From positions 1 to 15,184 of the forward strand of contig DINW01000067.1 of assembly GCA_002423705.1 (NCBI GenBank): a stretch of 15,184 bases of DNA. Reading direction: 5' to 3'. Within the stretch, counting starts at the first letter, position 1, and the number at the start of each line of letters is the position of its first letter. The notes under the pieces are model-generated. The model was not told the origin of the DNA. It made no database searches and saw only the letters and a program-made list of their open reading frames with translations. This DNA comes from Clostridium sp. UBA5530. Lineage in GTDB: Bacteria > Bacillota > Clostridia > Clostridiales > Clostridiaceae. The position numbers were made by a program, and so were the translations under genes. Shown in pieces: positions 1 to 7,004 of this stretch.

Positions 1-886
1 CTTCTTTACTCTCAAACATTAGATCCCCAATAATAATTACTCCATTTTCCTTTAACACCCTTATCATTTCTTCTATTGCAATATATTTTTCATCATCATT
101 TAAATGATGAAATGCATATGTTGAAATAATAACATCAAAGGATTTACTATCATATGGTATTTTTAAAAATTCACCTAACCTTACCTTTAAATTAGGGTAT
201 TTTTCTTTTGCAATTGATAGCATTTCCCTAGATTGATCTATTCCTATTATTTCATAATTATTATTTAAAAATTTGCTAGCTAAATTACCTGTTCCTACAC
301 CTATTTCAAGTATCTTAGAATTATTTCTATTTAAATCTTCTACTAAATCATATACCCCTTGCAATATTAATTCATAATTTTTATATATTTTTAAGTCCCC
401 ATTATCCTTCTTAACATCATCATCATAGGACTTTGCCCAACTATTAAAATTCCATTTATCTTGCCATTTATTTTTTATATTATTTAATTTATTGCTCTCA
501 CTTATTATTTCTAATAAATCATCTTTAACTTTATATTGGTCTGTTTCTTGATAAATTTTATCTATTACTTGCTCCAAAGATTTTCTTATTACATTAAGTC
601 TATGAATTTCATCATTAACTATTTTCCATTGGTTATTGAAATGAGTTAAATAATTTTCTTTTTCATCACTTTTTAATATATTTTGTATAGAATCAATACT
701 TAATCCAATTGACCTATACAGTAAAATAGATTGTAACCTAACAATATCCTCTTCATTGAACTTTCTATATTTATTATCAGATTGCCTTAAGGGTACTAGC
801 AACCCTTTTTTCTCATAAAATCTAATTTTATTAGTAGTAATATTAAACATTTGGGCTATTTTACTAATAGTATACTCTTCTCTCAT
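1..886 (-). CDS. MerR-family regulator fused to a SAM-dependent methyltransferase (3' end outside window)
   Basis: The reading frame opens at ATG 884-886, with AAGGAG at 895-900, and runs off the window edge after 295 codons. Residues 1-70 are a MerR DNA-binding domain: a YTISKIAQMF helix-turn-helix start, then IRFYEKKGLL and the wing with YRKFNEEDI. Residues 75-135 are probably the helical dimerisation linker. From about residue 145 there is a class I methyltransferase fold, with motif I LEIGVGTGNL at 193-202, the acidic SAM-ribose residue in GIDQS (D217), and FDVIISTYAFHH at 250-261. Fusions of this kind are known in Firmicutes; the methylated substrate is unknown. The gene lies behind its own MerR-type promoter and is probably autoregulated and inducible by a small molecule. 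The C-terminus is missing only because the window ends. The domain calls are firm; the physiological role is inference. Confidence 0.9.
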   Translation of the reverse strand, partial: MREEYTISKIAQMFNITTNKIRFYEKKGLLVPLRQSDNKYRKFNEEDIVRLQSILLYRSIGLSIDSIQNILKSDEKENYLTHFNNQWKIVNDEIHRLNVIRKSLEQVIDKIYQETDQYKVKDDLLEIISESNKLNNIKNKWQDKWNFNSWAKSYDDDVKKDNGDLKIYKNYELILQGVYDLVEDLNRNNSKILEIGVGTGNLASKFLNNNYEIIGIDQSREMLSIAKEKYPNLKVRLGEFLKIPYDSKSFDVIISTYAFHHLNDDEKYIAIEEMIRVLKENGVIIIGDLMFESKE

Positions 887-923
887 ATCTTAATCTCCTT
901 GTGTTAATTCTTATTATACTCTC

Positions 924-954
924 ATAATAAACTTTCACCTTAGACTAAAGTCAA
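924..954 (-). promoter_or_regulatory. MerR-type promoter/operator with 19-bp spacer
   Basis: On the minus strand the -35 box TTGACT (949-954) and the -10 box TATTAT (924-929) are separated by exactly 19 bp (930-948). This overlong spacer is the hallmark of MerR-activated promoters. An interrupted dyad at 931-951 fills the spacer: ACTTTCACCT and AGACTAAAGT match at 7 of 10 positions as inverted repeats. The start site would be near 917, giving a leader of about 30 nt before the ATG at 886. The regulator very probably binds here and untwists its own promoter. Confidence 0.82.
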
Positions 955-1014
955 TTAAAATATGCTATTTTACTTCACCATCCTATGCCCTTTTTAGTAT
1001 AAAGGAAAGTAAAA

Positions 1015-1908
1015 CTAATACCCCTTATACCATGAAGGAATCATACTTTCCATTCCATCATACCATTGTAAAATATTTTTATTTAAACTTATAATAGAAT
1101 CTAGTCTATCAGGGGCAAAATACTTAGCCCATACTATGGAGGTTATTGCACTTGCAGAAATGTAATAGGCTAAAAGTAGCCAAAAATCATCAGGTGGATT
1201 ATTACCAAAATACCCATTAATTTGCCCAGAAGCGAAGGCAGGGCATTCAACTCCTATGCGATTAAATTCATACCATGGATCTCCATAATTATCAAAATCA
1301 ACGGTATGCCAGTCAATAATGAATAACTTATCGTCCTTACTCTTTATCATGTTTCCCATATGATAATCCCCGTGATGACAACATTGAGGACGTTTTTCTA
1401 ACAGCCGTCTATTGGATTTAAGAAAAGAAATAATCTTTTCGTTTCCCGAAAACATTACGCCTTCTTTAAGAAAGGCATCTATTCGCTGATCTATTACTGC
1501 AAAGTATCTGGTATTCCATTCTTCAGCATCTCTTTTAATATCAACAGAATGAATCAGCTTAAGAGCTTCTCCCGACTGAACTCCCAATAAATACTGTTCA
1601 TTTTTATCCATTAGAGGTACTATTTTTTCAATTTCACTTCCCTCAATCCATTGAATAATTATGTACACGTTTTTGCCTTGGTTACAGATACCAAAATCCA
1701 TTGCCTTTGGCATAGGTACATCTTTTGCATATAACTTATTCATAAGTTCATATTCCTGTTTTTTAATGTCATACTGAGATATATCTGCAATACGAAGTAG
1801 TAAGTGTTGATTTTTATTTGTTTCAATGTAGTATTCCTTATCTCCAGACATGCCCTTTTTGATAGGTATAATCTTTTTAAATGTATTGTACATTGGTATA
1901 TCTTTCAT
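1015..1908 (-). CDS. Aminoglycoside phosphotransferase (APH)-family kinase
   Basis: This 297-aa protein has a complete APH/choline-kinase-like fold. Residues 18-40 form a nucleotide-binding loop and strand (GMSGDKEYYI, then LLLRI with an Arg where Lys is common). E52 is a candidate helix-C glutamate. The Brenner motif HGDYHMGN at 179-186 supplies the catalytic D181 and N186, and the metal-binding Asp lies in IIDW (D199). The family transfers phosphate from ATP to hydroxyls of aminoglycosides or of small metabolites such as sugars and amino alcohols. The sequence alone does not fix the substrate, so resistance is only a possibility. The start is supported by GGGGGAG just upstream. The gene begins 46 nt after the stop of the Nudix gene at 1955 and is probably its operon partner. 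It has no obvious promoter of its own. Confidence 0.85.
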   Translation of the reverse strand: MKDIPMYNTFKKIIPIKKGMSGDKEYYIETNKNQHLLLRIADISQYDIKKQEYELMNKLYAKDVPMPKAMDFGICNQGKNVYIIIQWIEGSEIEKIVPLMDKNEQYLLGVQSGEALKLIHSVDIKRDAEEWNTRYFAVIDQRIDAFLKEGVMFSGNEKIISFLKSNRRLLEKRPQCCHHGDYHMGNMIKSKDDKLFIIDWHTVDFDNYGDPWYEFNRIGVECPAFASGQINGYFGNNPPDDFWLLLAYYISASAITSIVWAKYFAPDRLDSIISLNKNILQWYDGMESMIPSWYKGY

Positions 1909-1954
1909 AAGCTCCCCCTATAACTTAAAAACCCCATATTAATTTCATATTTTA

Positions 1955-2410
1955 CTAAATTAATCCTAATCTAATTTTGCTATGAAGTTCCCATAATGCC
2001 ACCCTATTACTATCGTATCTAAGTTTTCTAGCAGCAGTATCATAGTCTACCCATTCATATTCTGTATGCTCCTGTGATATCTGTAAATCTATATTAGAAA
2101 TTTCAACAGCAAAGGAATATTCAGGTATAACCAAACAAGACTCCCCCCAAATTATACGTGCTTTTTTAAAGCATTCTGTAGCAATACTACATTTAGTTTC
2201 TAAAGCTGAATATTTTTCTTTTTGTGGGATATGAGCTTCTTCAAATGTTTCTCTTTTTGCAGACACTAATGGTGATTCATCCTCATCCTCTCCTCCACCT
2301 GAAATAAATTGCCAAACATCCATGTCACTTCTCTTAAATATACAATATTTCACTTTACCTTCATCCTTTTGATATGGTAAAACTAATACTTGATATTTTG
2401 CTCTTGCCAT
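1955..2410 (-). CDS. Nudix hydrolase, dihydroneopterin-triphosphate-pyrophosphatase-like
   Basis: This Nudix pyrophosphatase has about 151 aa. The box runs from G39 to I61 in the pattern G-x5-E-x7-RE-x2-EE, with R53, E54, E57 and E58 as catalytic and metal-binding residues. The usual Gly near the box end is His (EEAHI). KRSDMDVWQF before the box, and EHTEYEWVDY and RYDSNRVALWEL after it, resemble the NudB-type subfamily, so a pterin or nucleoside triphosphate is a plausible substrate. I chose the ATG at 2408-2410 because AGGGGG (2418-2423) sits 7 nt upstream; the alternative in-frame ATG at 2414-2416 is only 1 nt from that site. Transcription probably starts at the repeat-associated promoter at 2497-2502 and continues into the kinase gene at 1908. 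The fold is certain; the substrate is inference. Confidence 0.85.
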   Translation of the reverse strand: MARAKYQVLVLPYQKDEGKVKYCIFKRSDMDVWQFISGGGEDEDESPLVSAKRETFEEAHIPQKEKYSALETKCSIATECFKKARIIWGESCLVIPEYSFAVEISNIDLQISQEHTEYEWVDYDTAARKLRYDSNRVALWELHSKIRLGLI

Positions 2411-2496
2411 AAGCATGCCCCCTAGAATATATTATTTAAAATTAATCCAACTGCTAAATTACTATTTCTCTATTACTCAAACTTGTTCCTAATTTT

Positions 2497-2518
2497 ATTA
2501 TAACATATTTTGTAAATA
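2497..2518 (-). promoter_or_regulatory. Extended -10 promoter next to repeat copy E
   Basis: On the minus strand TATAAT (2497-2502) is preceded by TG with one base between (extended -10) and, further upstream, by TTTACA. The same arrangement recurs next to copies A, B and C. There is no good -35 box at 17 bp. It would drive the Nudix gene at 2410 and the kinase gene, with a leader of about 80 nt. Confidence 0.6.
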
Positions 2519-2522
2519 CAAT

Positions 2523-2566
2523 ATTACTTATAGTACTTCTCTCCGTAACTGCTTCAAATGAGGTTT
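2523..2566 (-). repeat. Interspersed palindromic repeat, copy E (partial)
   Basis: On the plus strand this segment (TTACTTATAGTAC, then CTCCGTAACTG, then AAATGAGGTTTT) matches the second-hairpin half of copies A, B and D. The first hairpin is absent, and so is the AACC arm that would close the second hairpin. It lies between the Nudix gene ending at 2682 and the promoter at 2497-2502, in the same orientation as the other copies. It is either a decayed or a shorter version of the element. Confidence 0.65.
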
Positions 2567-2628
2567 TACCATTTTACTCTGTATATATACTACATAAATA
2601 TGGTATAATTCTAAAGTATTATTTAGAA

Positions 2629-2666
2629 ATTCCGTGGTGGATGACTACGGGGGTTTTGGAATTTAT
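2629..2666. other. Compound inverted repeat downstream of the HAD-Nudix operon
   Basis: Outer arms AAATTCC and GGAATTT (7 bp) enclose an inner imperfect hairpin, CCGTGGT against ACTACGG. This GC-rich island stands out in a very AT-rich spacer. A T-run (ATTAATTTTTT) follows on the plus strand; on the minus strand, where the genes read, the trailing T-run is weak. It may be a poor terminator for the operon ending at 2682 or the scar of a mobile element. Confidence 0.4.
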
Positions 2667-2681
2667 TAATTTTTTACTATT

Positions 2682-3143
2682 CTAATATTTTACTGTTTCA
2701 TCATTTTCAGAGGGATAACTAATTTTTGTTCCCCAAGATACTACTTCGTCACTGAAACCGCTAAACATAACTCCTGCGCTAAACAATTCTGCTCTGTTCT
2801 TTTCACTAATTTCATTCAGTTTTTTCCATTCAACTGCACGAATATAATTTTTCTCACTAAAAGCATTATATTCTTGTGTAATCTCCCCACCTATCCTCTT
2901 TATTAAAAAAGAATAATTATATTCGTGCGCAAATCCATTATAATATTTTGATGCTAACCTTATGATTTCTCCCTTTATTCCTGTTTCCTCAAACAATTCT
3001 CTAATAGCTGCTTCTTCTGGAGTTTCACCTTCCTCGATTCCACCACCAGGTAGTTCATAATCGGTTATATTGCCAAAACATGTTTTTATTAATAATATTC
3101 TGTCCCCTTCTACTAATATTGCTTGTGACCTCAATCTTCCCAT
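2682..3143 (-). CDS. MutT-like Nudix hydrolase
   Basis: This Nudix protein has about 153 aa and a perfect box, with numbering from the start chosen here: G34-x5-E40-x7-R48-E49-L-x-E52-E53-x-G55-I56. An N-terminal strand RSQAILVEGDRILLIK and the ELPGG lead-in are also present. The family hydrolyses nucleoside diphosphates linked to another moiety (X); the particular substrate cannot be read here. The upstream in-frame ATG at 3153-3155 is unlikely to be the start, because its sequence contains the ribosome site itself (GGAGGT, 3148-3153), which is ideally placed for the ATG at 3141-3143. The gene follows the HAD gene by 20 nt and is almost surely co-transcribed with it, suggesting a two-step phosphate-removal or metabolite clean-up pair. 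Confidence 0.9.
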   Translation of the reverse strand: MGRLRSQAILVEGDRILLIKTCFGNITDYELPGGGIEEGETPEEAAIRELFEETGIKGEIIRLASKYYNGFAHEYNYSFLIKRIGGEITQEYNAFSEKNYIRAVEWKKLNEISEKNRAELFSAGVMFSGFSDEVVSWGTKISYPSENDETVKY

Positions 3144-3163
3144 AATTACCTCCATAAATAATA

Positions 3164-3901
3164 TTACTGATTCAAAATGTCTTTTATATCCTGCCAGTTT
3201 TCTGCTTTCAAATAAATCATATCCCTTGTTGGTAAATCACGTTCACTATAATAACGATTGTACCATACAGGATATATACCTGTTGAACTAGCTCCTTTTA
3301 AGTCGCAGAGAACATCGTCTCCAATATGCCATGCTTCTGCTGCTATGTTTCTTGCTTTCTGTAAAGCAATGTTAAATAGATGCTGTTTCGGTTTAATAAA
3401 TCCGTAATCGGCACTCGATATAATAAACTCCATATTATTATCTGGAAGAATTTCATCTAATCTACGTTTAATTATTGTCTCCTGAAACAGATTATTTGAA
3501 ATAATAGCAGTTCTAATATTCTGTTCACTTAAAAAGTTCAAAAAATCCTGTACTCCATCACAAGCTATATACTGATTGCTATGTTTCCAAAATAGCTCAG
3601 CAGCTTCTAAATAGGATATACTAAGTAACACACCATGCTTCTCAAGTAAATAGCGCAATGTAGTTGAAAATGGAATTTCAATAGACAAGTTTAATGCCCC
3701 TTGTCTAGTATCAATATGAAGTTCTTTTTTGTAGTCATAATACTCAGCTACTAACTTGTCTGATGTAATATTTTCATCATTTCTTATTGCCTTTGCAAGT
3801 ATAGCCTTAAACCCAAAATCTTGATTATACTTTTCATTTTTCTCATTAACCACCAGTGTATTACCCCAATCGAAAAAAATAATTTTAGGTCTTTTTCCCA
3901 T
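3164..3901 (-). CDS. HAD-superfamily hydrolase
   Basis: This 245-aa protein has all four HAD motifs. Motif I is FFDWGNTL, with nucleophile D11. Motif II is the Ser in IISNN (S135), motif III the Lys in FIKPK (K170), and motif IV GDD at 194-196 followed by D200. A helical cap fills residues 20-115, as in subfamily I. The position two after the nucleophile is Gly rather than the usual acid/base Asp; a DWG-x-T version is common in some HAD branches, but it leaves catalysis uncertain. It is probably a small-molecule phosphatase. The start has GGGGGGAT just upstream. It is first in an operon with the Nudix gene at 3143 and lies behind the extended -10 promoter at 3957-3962. Confidence 0.88.
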   Translation of the reverse strand: MGKRPKIIFFDWGNTLVVNEKNEKYNQDFGFKAILAKAIRNDENITSDKLVAEYYDYKKELHIDTRQGALNLSIEIPFSTTLRYLLEKHGVLLSISYLEAAELFWKHSNQYIACDGVQDFLNFLSEQNIRTAIISNNLFQETIIKRRLDEILPDNNMEFIISSADYGFIKPKQHLFNIALQKARNIAAEAWHIGDDVLCDLKGASSTGIYPVWYNRYYSERDLPTRDMIYLKAENWQDIKDILNQ

Positions 3902-3956
3902 GATATCCCCCCATAAATTTAAATTTATCTTTTACCTTAAATGTATTATTTAATTT

Positions 3957-3978
3957 ATTATAGCATATTTTGTAAAAC
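3957..3978 (-). promoter_or_regulatory. Extended -10 promoter next to repeat copy A
   Basis: On the minus strand TATAAT (3957-3962) is preceded by TGC (extended -10) and upstream by TTTACAAAATA, nearly identical to the promoters beside copies B, C and E. The predicted start near 3950 gives a leader of about 50 nt before the HAD gene at 3901. Confidence 0.62.
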
Positions 3979-4012
3979 CTTACTTAGTTCTCACCGATTG
4001 CTTTTTTGTTAT

Positions 4013-4108
4013 AAAAATAGCCTTAGGCAAGTTATATCAATGTCTAAAGCTATCAACCCTCTCTTACTTATGATATGGTTTTCTGTAACCACTGTAAATT
4101 AGGTTTTT
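4013..4108 (-). repeat. Interspersed palindromic repeat, copy A, with terminator-like hairpin
   Basis: Hairpin 1 pairs AGCCTTAGGC (4019-4028) with GTCTAAAGCT (4042-4051); one mismatch remains. On the minus strand it is followed by a run of five T (4013-4017), so it looks like an intrinsic terminator. Hairpin 2 spans about 4055-4106: the outer AACC/GGTT arms are retained, while the middle of the stem has decayed, and an inner TATGG/CTGTA stem closes with G-U pairs. The repeat starts within a few bases of the katG stop (4112) and probably terminates that message. The stretch at 3974-4000 (AACCTTACTTA, then GTTCTCACCG) resembles a second, degenerate hairpin 2. Confidence 0.75.
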
Positions 4109-4111
4109 TAT

Positions 4112-6313
4112 TTAATAATATTGTTCAACATCAAACCGATCTGCATTCATTACTTTATTCCATGCTACTATAAAATCTTCTATGAACTTTTCTTCATTGC
4201 CATTAGATGCATAAACCTCTGCAACTGCACGGAGTTGTGAATTTGAACCAAATATAAGGTCAACTCTTGTTGCTGTCCACTTTACACTTCCTGTTTGCCT
4301 ATCATAACCTACAAACATTTCCTTAATATCAGGTATAGCCTTCCACTCAGTATTAATATCAAGAAGATTTACAAAAAAGTCATTTGTAAGACATTGATCT
4401 CTATGGGTAAATACCCCCTCTTGTGATTGGTTATAATTAGTGTTTAACACCCGCATACCCCCAATTAATACTGTCATTTCTGGAATAGTTAGTGATAACA
4501 GCTGTGCTCTATCTATTAATATTTCATCTGATGTTACTTCATAGTTGTCTTTCATATAGTTTCTAAATCCATCTGCCTTAGGTTCAAGGACATCAAATGA
4601 CTTTATATCCGTTTCCTCTTGGGTTGCATCCGTACGCCCTGGAGTAAAAGGAACAGTTATATTGTACCCTGCGTTTTTTGCAGCTTGCTCTATGCCAACA
4701 CATCCACCTAATACAATAATATCAGCTAAAGAAACCTTCTTATCCTTTGAGTGTGAACTATTAAAACTACTTTGAATTTTTTCTAGTGCTGTTAGCACCG
4801 TATTAAGTCTTTCTGGCTCATTAACTTTCCATTGTCTTTGTGGCTTTAAGCGTATTCTTGCCCCGTTTGCCCCTCCACGCTTATCTGACCCACGAAATGT
4901 TGATGCAGATTCCCAGGCTGTTGTTACAAGTTCTGATATTGATAAGCCGGAAGCTAAAATCTTTTTCTTAAGCTCTGAAATATTCTTTTTATTAATCAAT
5001 TCATAGTTAGCCTTTGGCACTGGATCTTGCCAAATAAAGCTTTCTTTTGGAACTTCTGGTCCAAGATATCTTGATATTGGTCCCATGTCTCTATGGGTTA
5101 ATTTGAACCAACCACGAGCAAAATCATTCTCAAACTTTTTAGGATTCTCTAGATAATTCTTTGCTATTGTTCTATAAATAGGATCATAAATAAGGGCTAA
5201 ATCTGCTGTGGTCATCATAGGTCTATGCTTTTTTAATGGATCATATGCATCAACTACCATATCCTCTTCATCAACATCTTTAGCTAACCATTGATGTGCT
5301 CCTGCTGGACTTTTAACTAATTCCCATTGATATTTAAATAATGTTTTTAAGTATCCCATTGTCCACTTTGTTGGCTCAGCCTTCCATGCACCTTCAATGC
5401 CACTACTTATGGTATCTGGTCCCTTACCAGTTTTATAGTTATTTTCCCACCCTAAACCTTGCTGTTCTATAGGTGCTGCCTCTGGCTCTGGTCCAACATA
5501 GGTGGGCGATGCAGCACCATGACATTTACCAAAAGTGTGTCCACCTGCTATAAGTGCAACTGTTTCTTCATCATTCATGGCCATACGAGTAAATGTTTCT
5601 CTTACTTCTTTCACTGATTCCTTAGGGTCTGGATTTCCTTGGGGCCCCTCCGGGTTCACATAAATTAAACCCATTTGTACAGCTGCTAGAGGATTTTTTA
5701 GCTCTTTGTCCTCTTTATTCCGTTCATGTCCAAGCCATTGTTTCTCGCTACCCCAGTAAATATCATTCTGTGGTTCCCAAACATCCTCTCTTCCACCACC
5801 AAAACCAATTGTCTTTAGTCCCATAGATTCAAATGCACAGTTACCTGTTAGTATCATAAGATCAGCCCAAGATATTCTATTTCCATACTTCTTTTTAATT
5901 GGCCACAGTAAACGACGTGCTTTATCTAGGTTTATATTGTCTGGCCAGCTATTAAGTGGTGGGAAACGTTGCAATCCTTGCCCTCCACCTCCTCTACCAT
6001 CGCCAATTCTATAAGTCCCAGCACTATGCCAAGCCATACGAATAAAGAATGGTCCATAGTGACCATAATCAGCAGGCCACCATTCCTTAGAATCTGTCAT
6101 CAGCTTATATAAATCACTCTTTAGTTCATAATAATCTAACTTTTTAAACTCTTTAGCATAGTTAAAGCCTTTAGACATAGGATTGCTTAGTTCTGAGTTT
6201 TGACGAAGAATATTAAGATTAAGCTGATTTGGCCACCAATACTCATTAGTTGTTCCTTCACCTGCAACTGCTTTCCTTGTTCTTCCTGTCATTGGACATT
6301 TCATTTCTACCAT
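4112..6313 (-). CDS. katG: Catalase-peroxidase
   Basis: This 733-aa bifunctional heme enzyme removes hydrogen peroxide by catalase and peroxidase chemistry, and its length is normal for KatG. Distal residues R92, W95 and H96 lie in IRMAWHSAGTYR. The cross-linked Met-Tyr-Trp catalase cofactor is complete: W95, Y218 (LIYVNPEGP) and M244 (RMAMND). The proximal heme ligand is H259 in GGHTFGK, with D371 in TTADLAL as its partner. R408 in HRDMGP is the mobile arginine, and S304 corresponds to Mycobacterium S315. Residues from about 430 form the second, heme-free domain. The start follows GGAGGA at 6321-6326. It is a single-gene unit ending at repeat A, and no convincing PerR box was found upstream. 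KatG is sporadic in anaerobic clostridia, so acquisition by transfer is plausible. No key residue is missing. Confidence 0.97.
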   Translation of the reverse strand: MVEMKCPMTGRTRKAVAGEGTTNEYWWPNQLNLNILRQNSELSNPMSKGFNYAKEFKKLDYYELKSDLYKLMTDSKEWWPADYGHYGPFFIRMAWHSAGTYRIGDGRGGGGQGLQRFPPLNSWPDNINLDKARRLLWPIKKKYGNRISWADLMILTGNCAFESMGLKTIGFGGGREDVWEPQNDIYWGSEKQWLGHERNKEDKELKNPLAAVQMGLIYVNPEGPQGNPDPKESVKEVRETFTRMAMNDEETVALIAGGHTFGKCHGAASPTYVGPEPEAAPIEQQGLGWENNYKTGKGPDTISSGIEGAWKAEPTKWTMGYLKTLFKYQWELVKSPAGAHQWLAKDVDEEDMVVDAYDPLKKHRPMMTTADLALIYDPIYRTIAKNYLENPKKFENDFARGWFKLTHRDMGPISRYLGPEVPKESFIWQDPVPKANYELINKKNISELKKKILASGLSISELVTTAWESASTFRGSDKRGGANGARIRLKPQRQWKVNEPERLNTVLTALEKIQSSFNSSHSKDKKVSLADIIVLGGCVGIEQAAKNAGYNITVPFTPGRTDATQEETDIKSFDVLEPKADGFRNYMKDNYEVTSDEILIDRAQLLSLTIPEMTVLIGGMRVLNTNYNQSQEGVFTHRDQCLTNDFFVNLLDINTEWKAIPDIKEMFVGYDRQTGSVKWTATRVDLIFGSNSQLRAVAEVYASNGNEEKFIEDFIVAWNKVMNADRFDVEQYY

Positions 6314-6496
6314 AACATTATCCTCCTTCCTCTTTACCTACCTGCACCCTTACTCAGTTTATCTAATTTTTACATATAGATAATGTAGCCTTCCTCATAT
6401 AAATACTATTACAGTAAATTATATAAATATATATCTAGCTGTATGAGTGAATTGGTAAATAAGGTTGAGAAAATTGGAATTTTAGGAAACTGAAAT
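6314..6496 (-). promoter_or_regulatory. katG upstream region
   Basis: Apart from the ribosome site, I see a TATAAT at 6418-6423 on the minus strand without a good -35 box at the normal distance, and several short A/T-rich inverted repeats. A katG promoter must lie here or further upstream, but the exact site is unresolved. Nothing matches the PerR consensus well. Confidence 0.3.
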
Positions 6497-6718
6497 TTAT
6501 TGTTGCTTATTAGCCTTCTCCCATGCCTTAATAAAATGTTTTTTCATAAACTTTTTCAAGCCATAATACATACATTCCCTGTGTTCAACAGATTGAATAT
6601 CTGAATTCTTGGAAATGCAGTATAGATACCCAGAAACTCCTTTGTAGAAAGTTTTTAATTGGTCAGGGAATTGCTCTTCATAATATGCAACCCTCCTATG
6701 TAAATTCCTATTGACCTT
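6497..6718 (-). pseudogene. C-terminal remnant of an unrecognised gene
   Basis: An open frame without any usable start near its beginning encodes about 73 residues with protein-like composition, including RVAYYEEQFP, FYKGVSGYLY, VEHRECMYYG and FMKKHFIKAW. It ends in TAA at 6497-6499. AGGAGG followed by ATG at about 6680 is present, but that ATG reads in another frame and stops after eight codons (MKSNSLTN). This suggests a frameshift or a lost 5' part. A repeat-type promoter lies just upstream at 6732-6737, so the remnant still sits where a cassette gene should. I do not recognise the family. Without a full-length relative this could also be chance, but the amino-acid composition argues for former coding. 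Confidence 0.5.
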
Positions 6719-6731
6719 TCACTTTAAGCTC

Positions 6732-6753
6732 ATTATAACATAATTTGTAAATT
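6732..6753 (-). promoter_or_regulatory. Extended -10 promoter next to repeat copy B
   Basis: On the minus strand TATAAT (6732-6737) follows ATGT and, upstream, TTTACAAAT, repeating the promoter pattern of copies A, C and E. It points at the gene remnant ending at 6497 and possibly through to katG. Confidence 0.6.
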
Positions 6754-6786
6754 CAATTTTACTTATAATACGTTATTTTTAACAAT

Positions 6787-6877
6787 AAAAATAGTCTTAG
6801 ACAAGTTATATCAACGGCTAAGACTATAAACCTCATTTATTTATGATAGGGTTAACCATAACTATTCTAAATGAGGT
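6787..6877 (-). repeat. Interspersed palindromic repeat, copy B, with intrinsic terminator
   Basis: Hairpin 1 pairs AGTCTTAGAC (6793-6802) with GGCTAAGACT (6816-6825); one mismatch remains. On the minus strand five T follow (6787-6791), a good intrinsic terminator. Hairpin 2 closes with a perfect 9-bp stem, ACCTCATTT (6830-6838) and AAATGAGGT (6869-6877), around an inner GGTTAACC palindrome. It probably ends the uvrA-like transcript. The stretch at 6758-6775 (TTTTACTTATAATACG) resembles the 5' part of a second hairpin 2. Confidence 0.78.
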
Positions 6878-7004
6878 AGACCACCTGGGTGATTCCACCT
6901 TTTATTATTTGTTATGATTTTATATGTGATTACCTTGGTAAATGTGGTTACTGCTATCATTATTAAAAACCAGCCTTATATATGTGAAAATGTAACCCAT
7001 TGAT
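6878..7004. other. Spacer between repeat B and the uvrA-like gene
   Basis: No gene is seen here. There is a short CACCTGGGTG palindrome at about 6883-6892 and a minus-strand frame of about 32 codons (MIAVTTFTKV onward) that runs into the repeat. I regard that frame as chance because it has no ribosome site. A weak CCATT/AATGG hairpin straddles the stop of the gene ending at 7005. Confidence 0.3.

Noticed and set aside
6380..6440. PerR or Fur box upstream of katG
   Set aside because: A/T-rich dyads such as AATAGTATT exist, but none matches the 7-1-7 TTATAAT-N-ATTATAA consensus well enough.
6878..6970. Minus-strand 32-codon frame MIAVTTFTKV...
   Set aside because: No ribosome site, it runs into the repeat, and it has no recognisable content.
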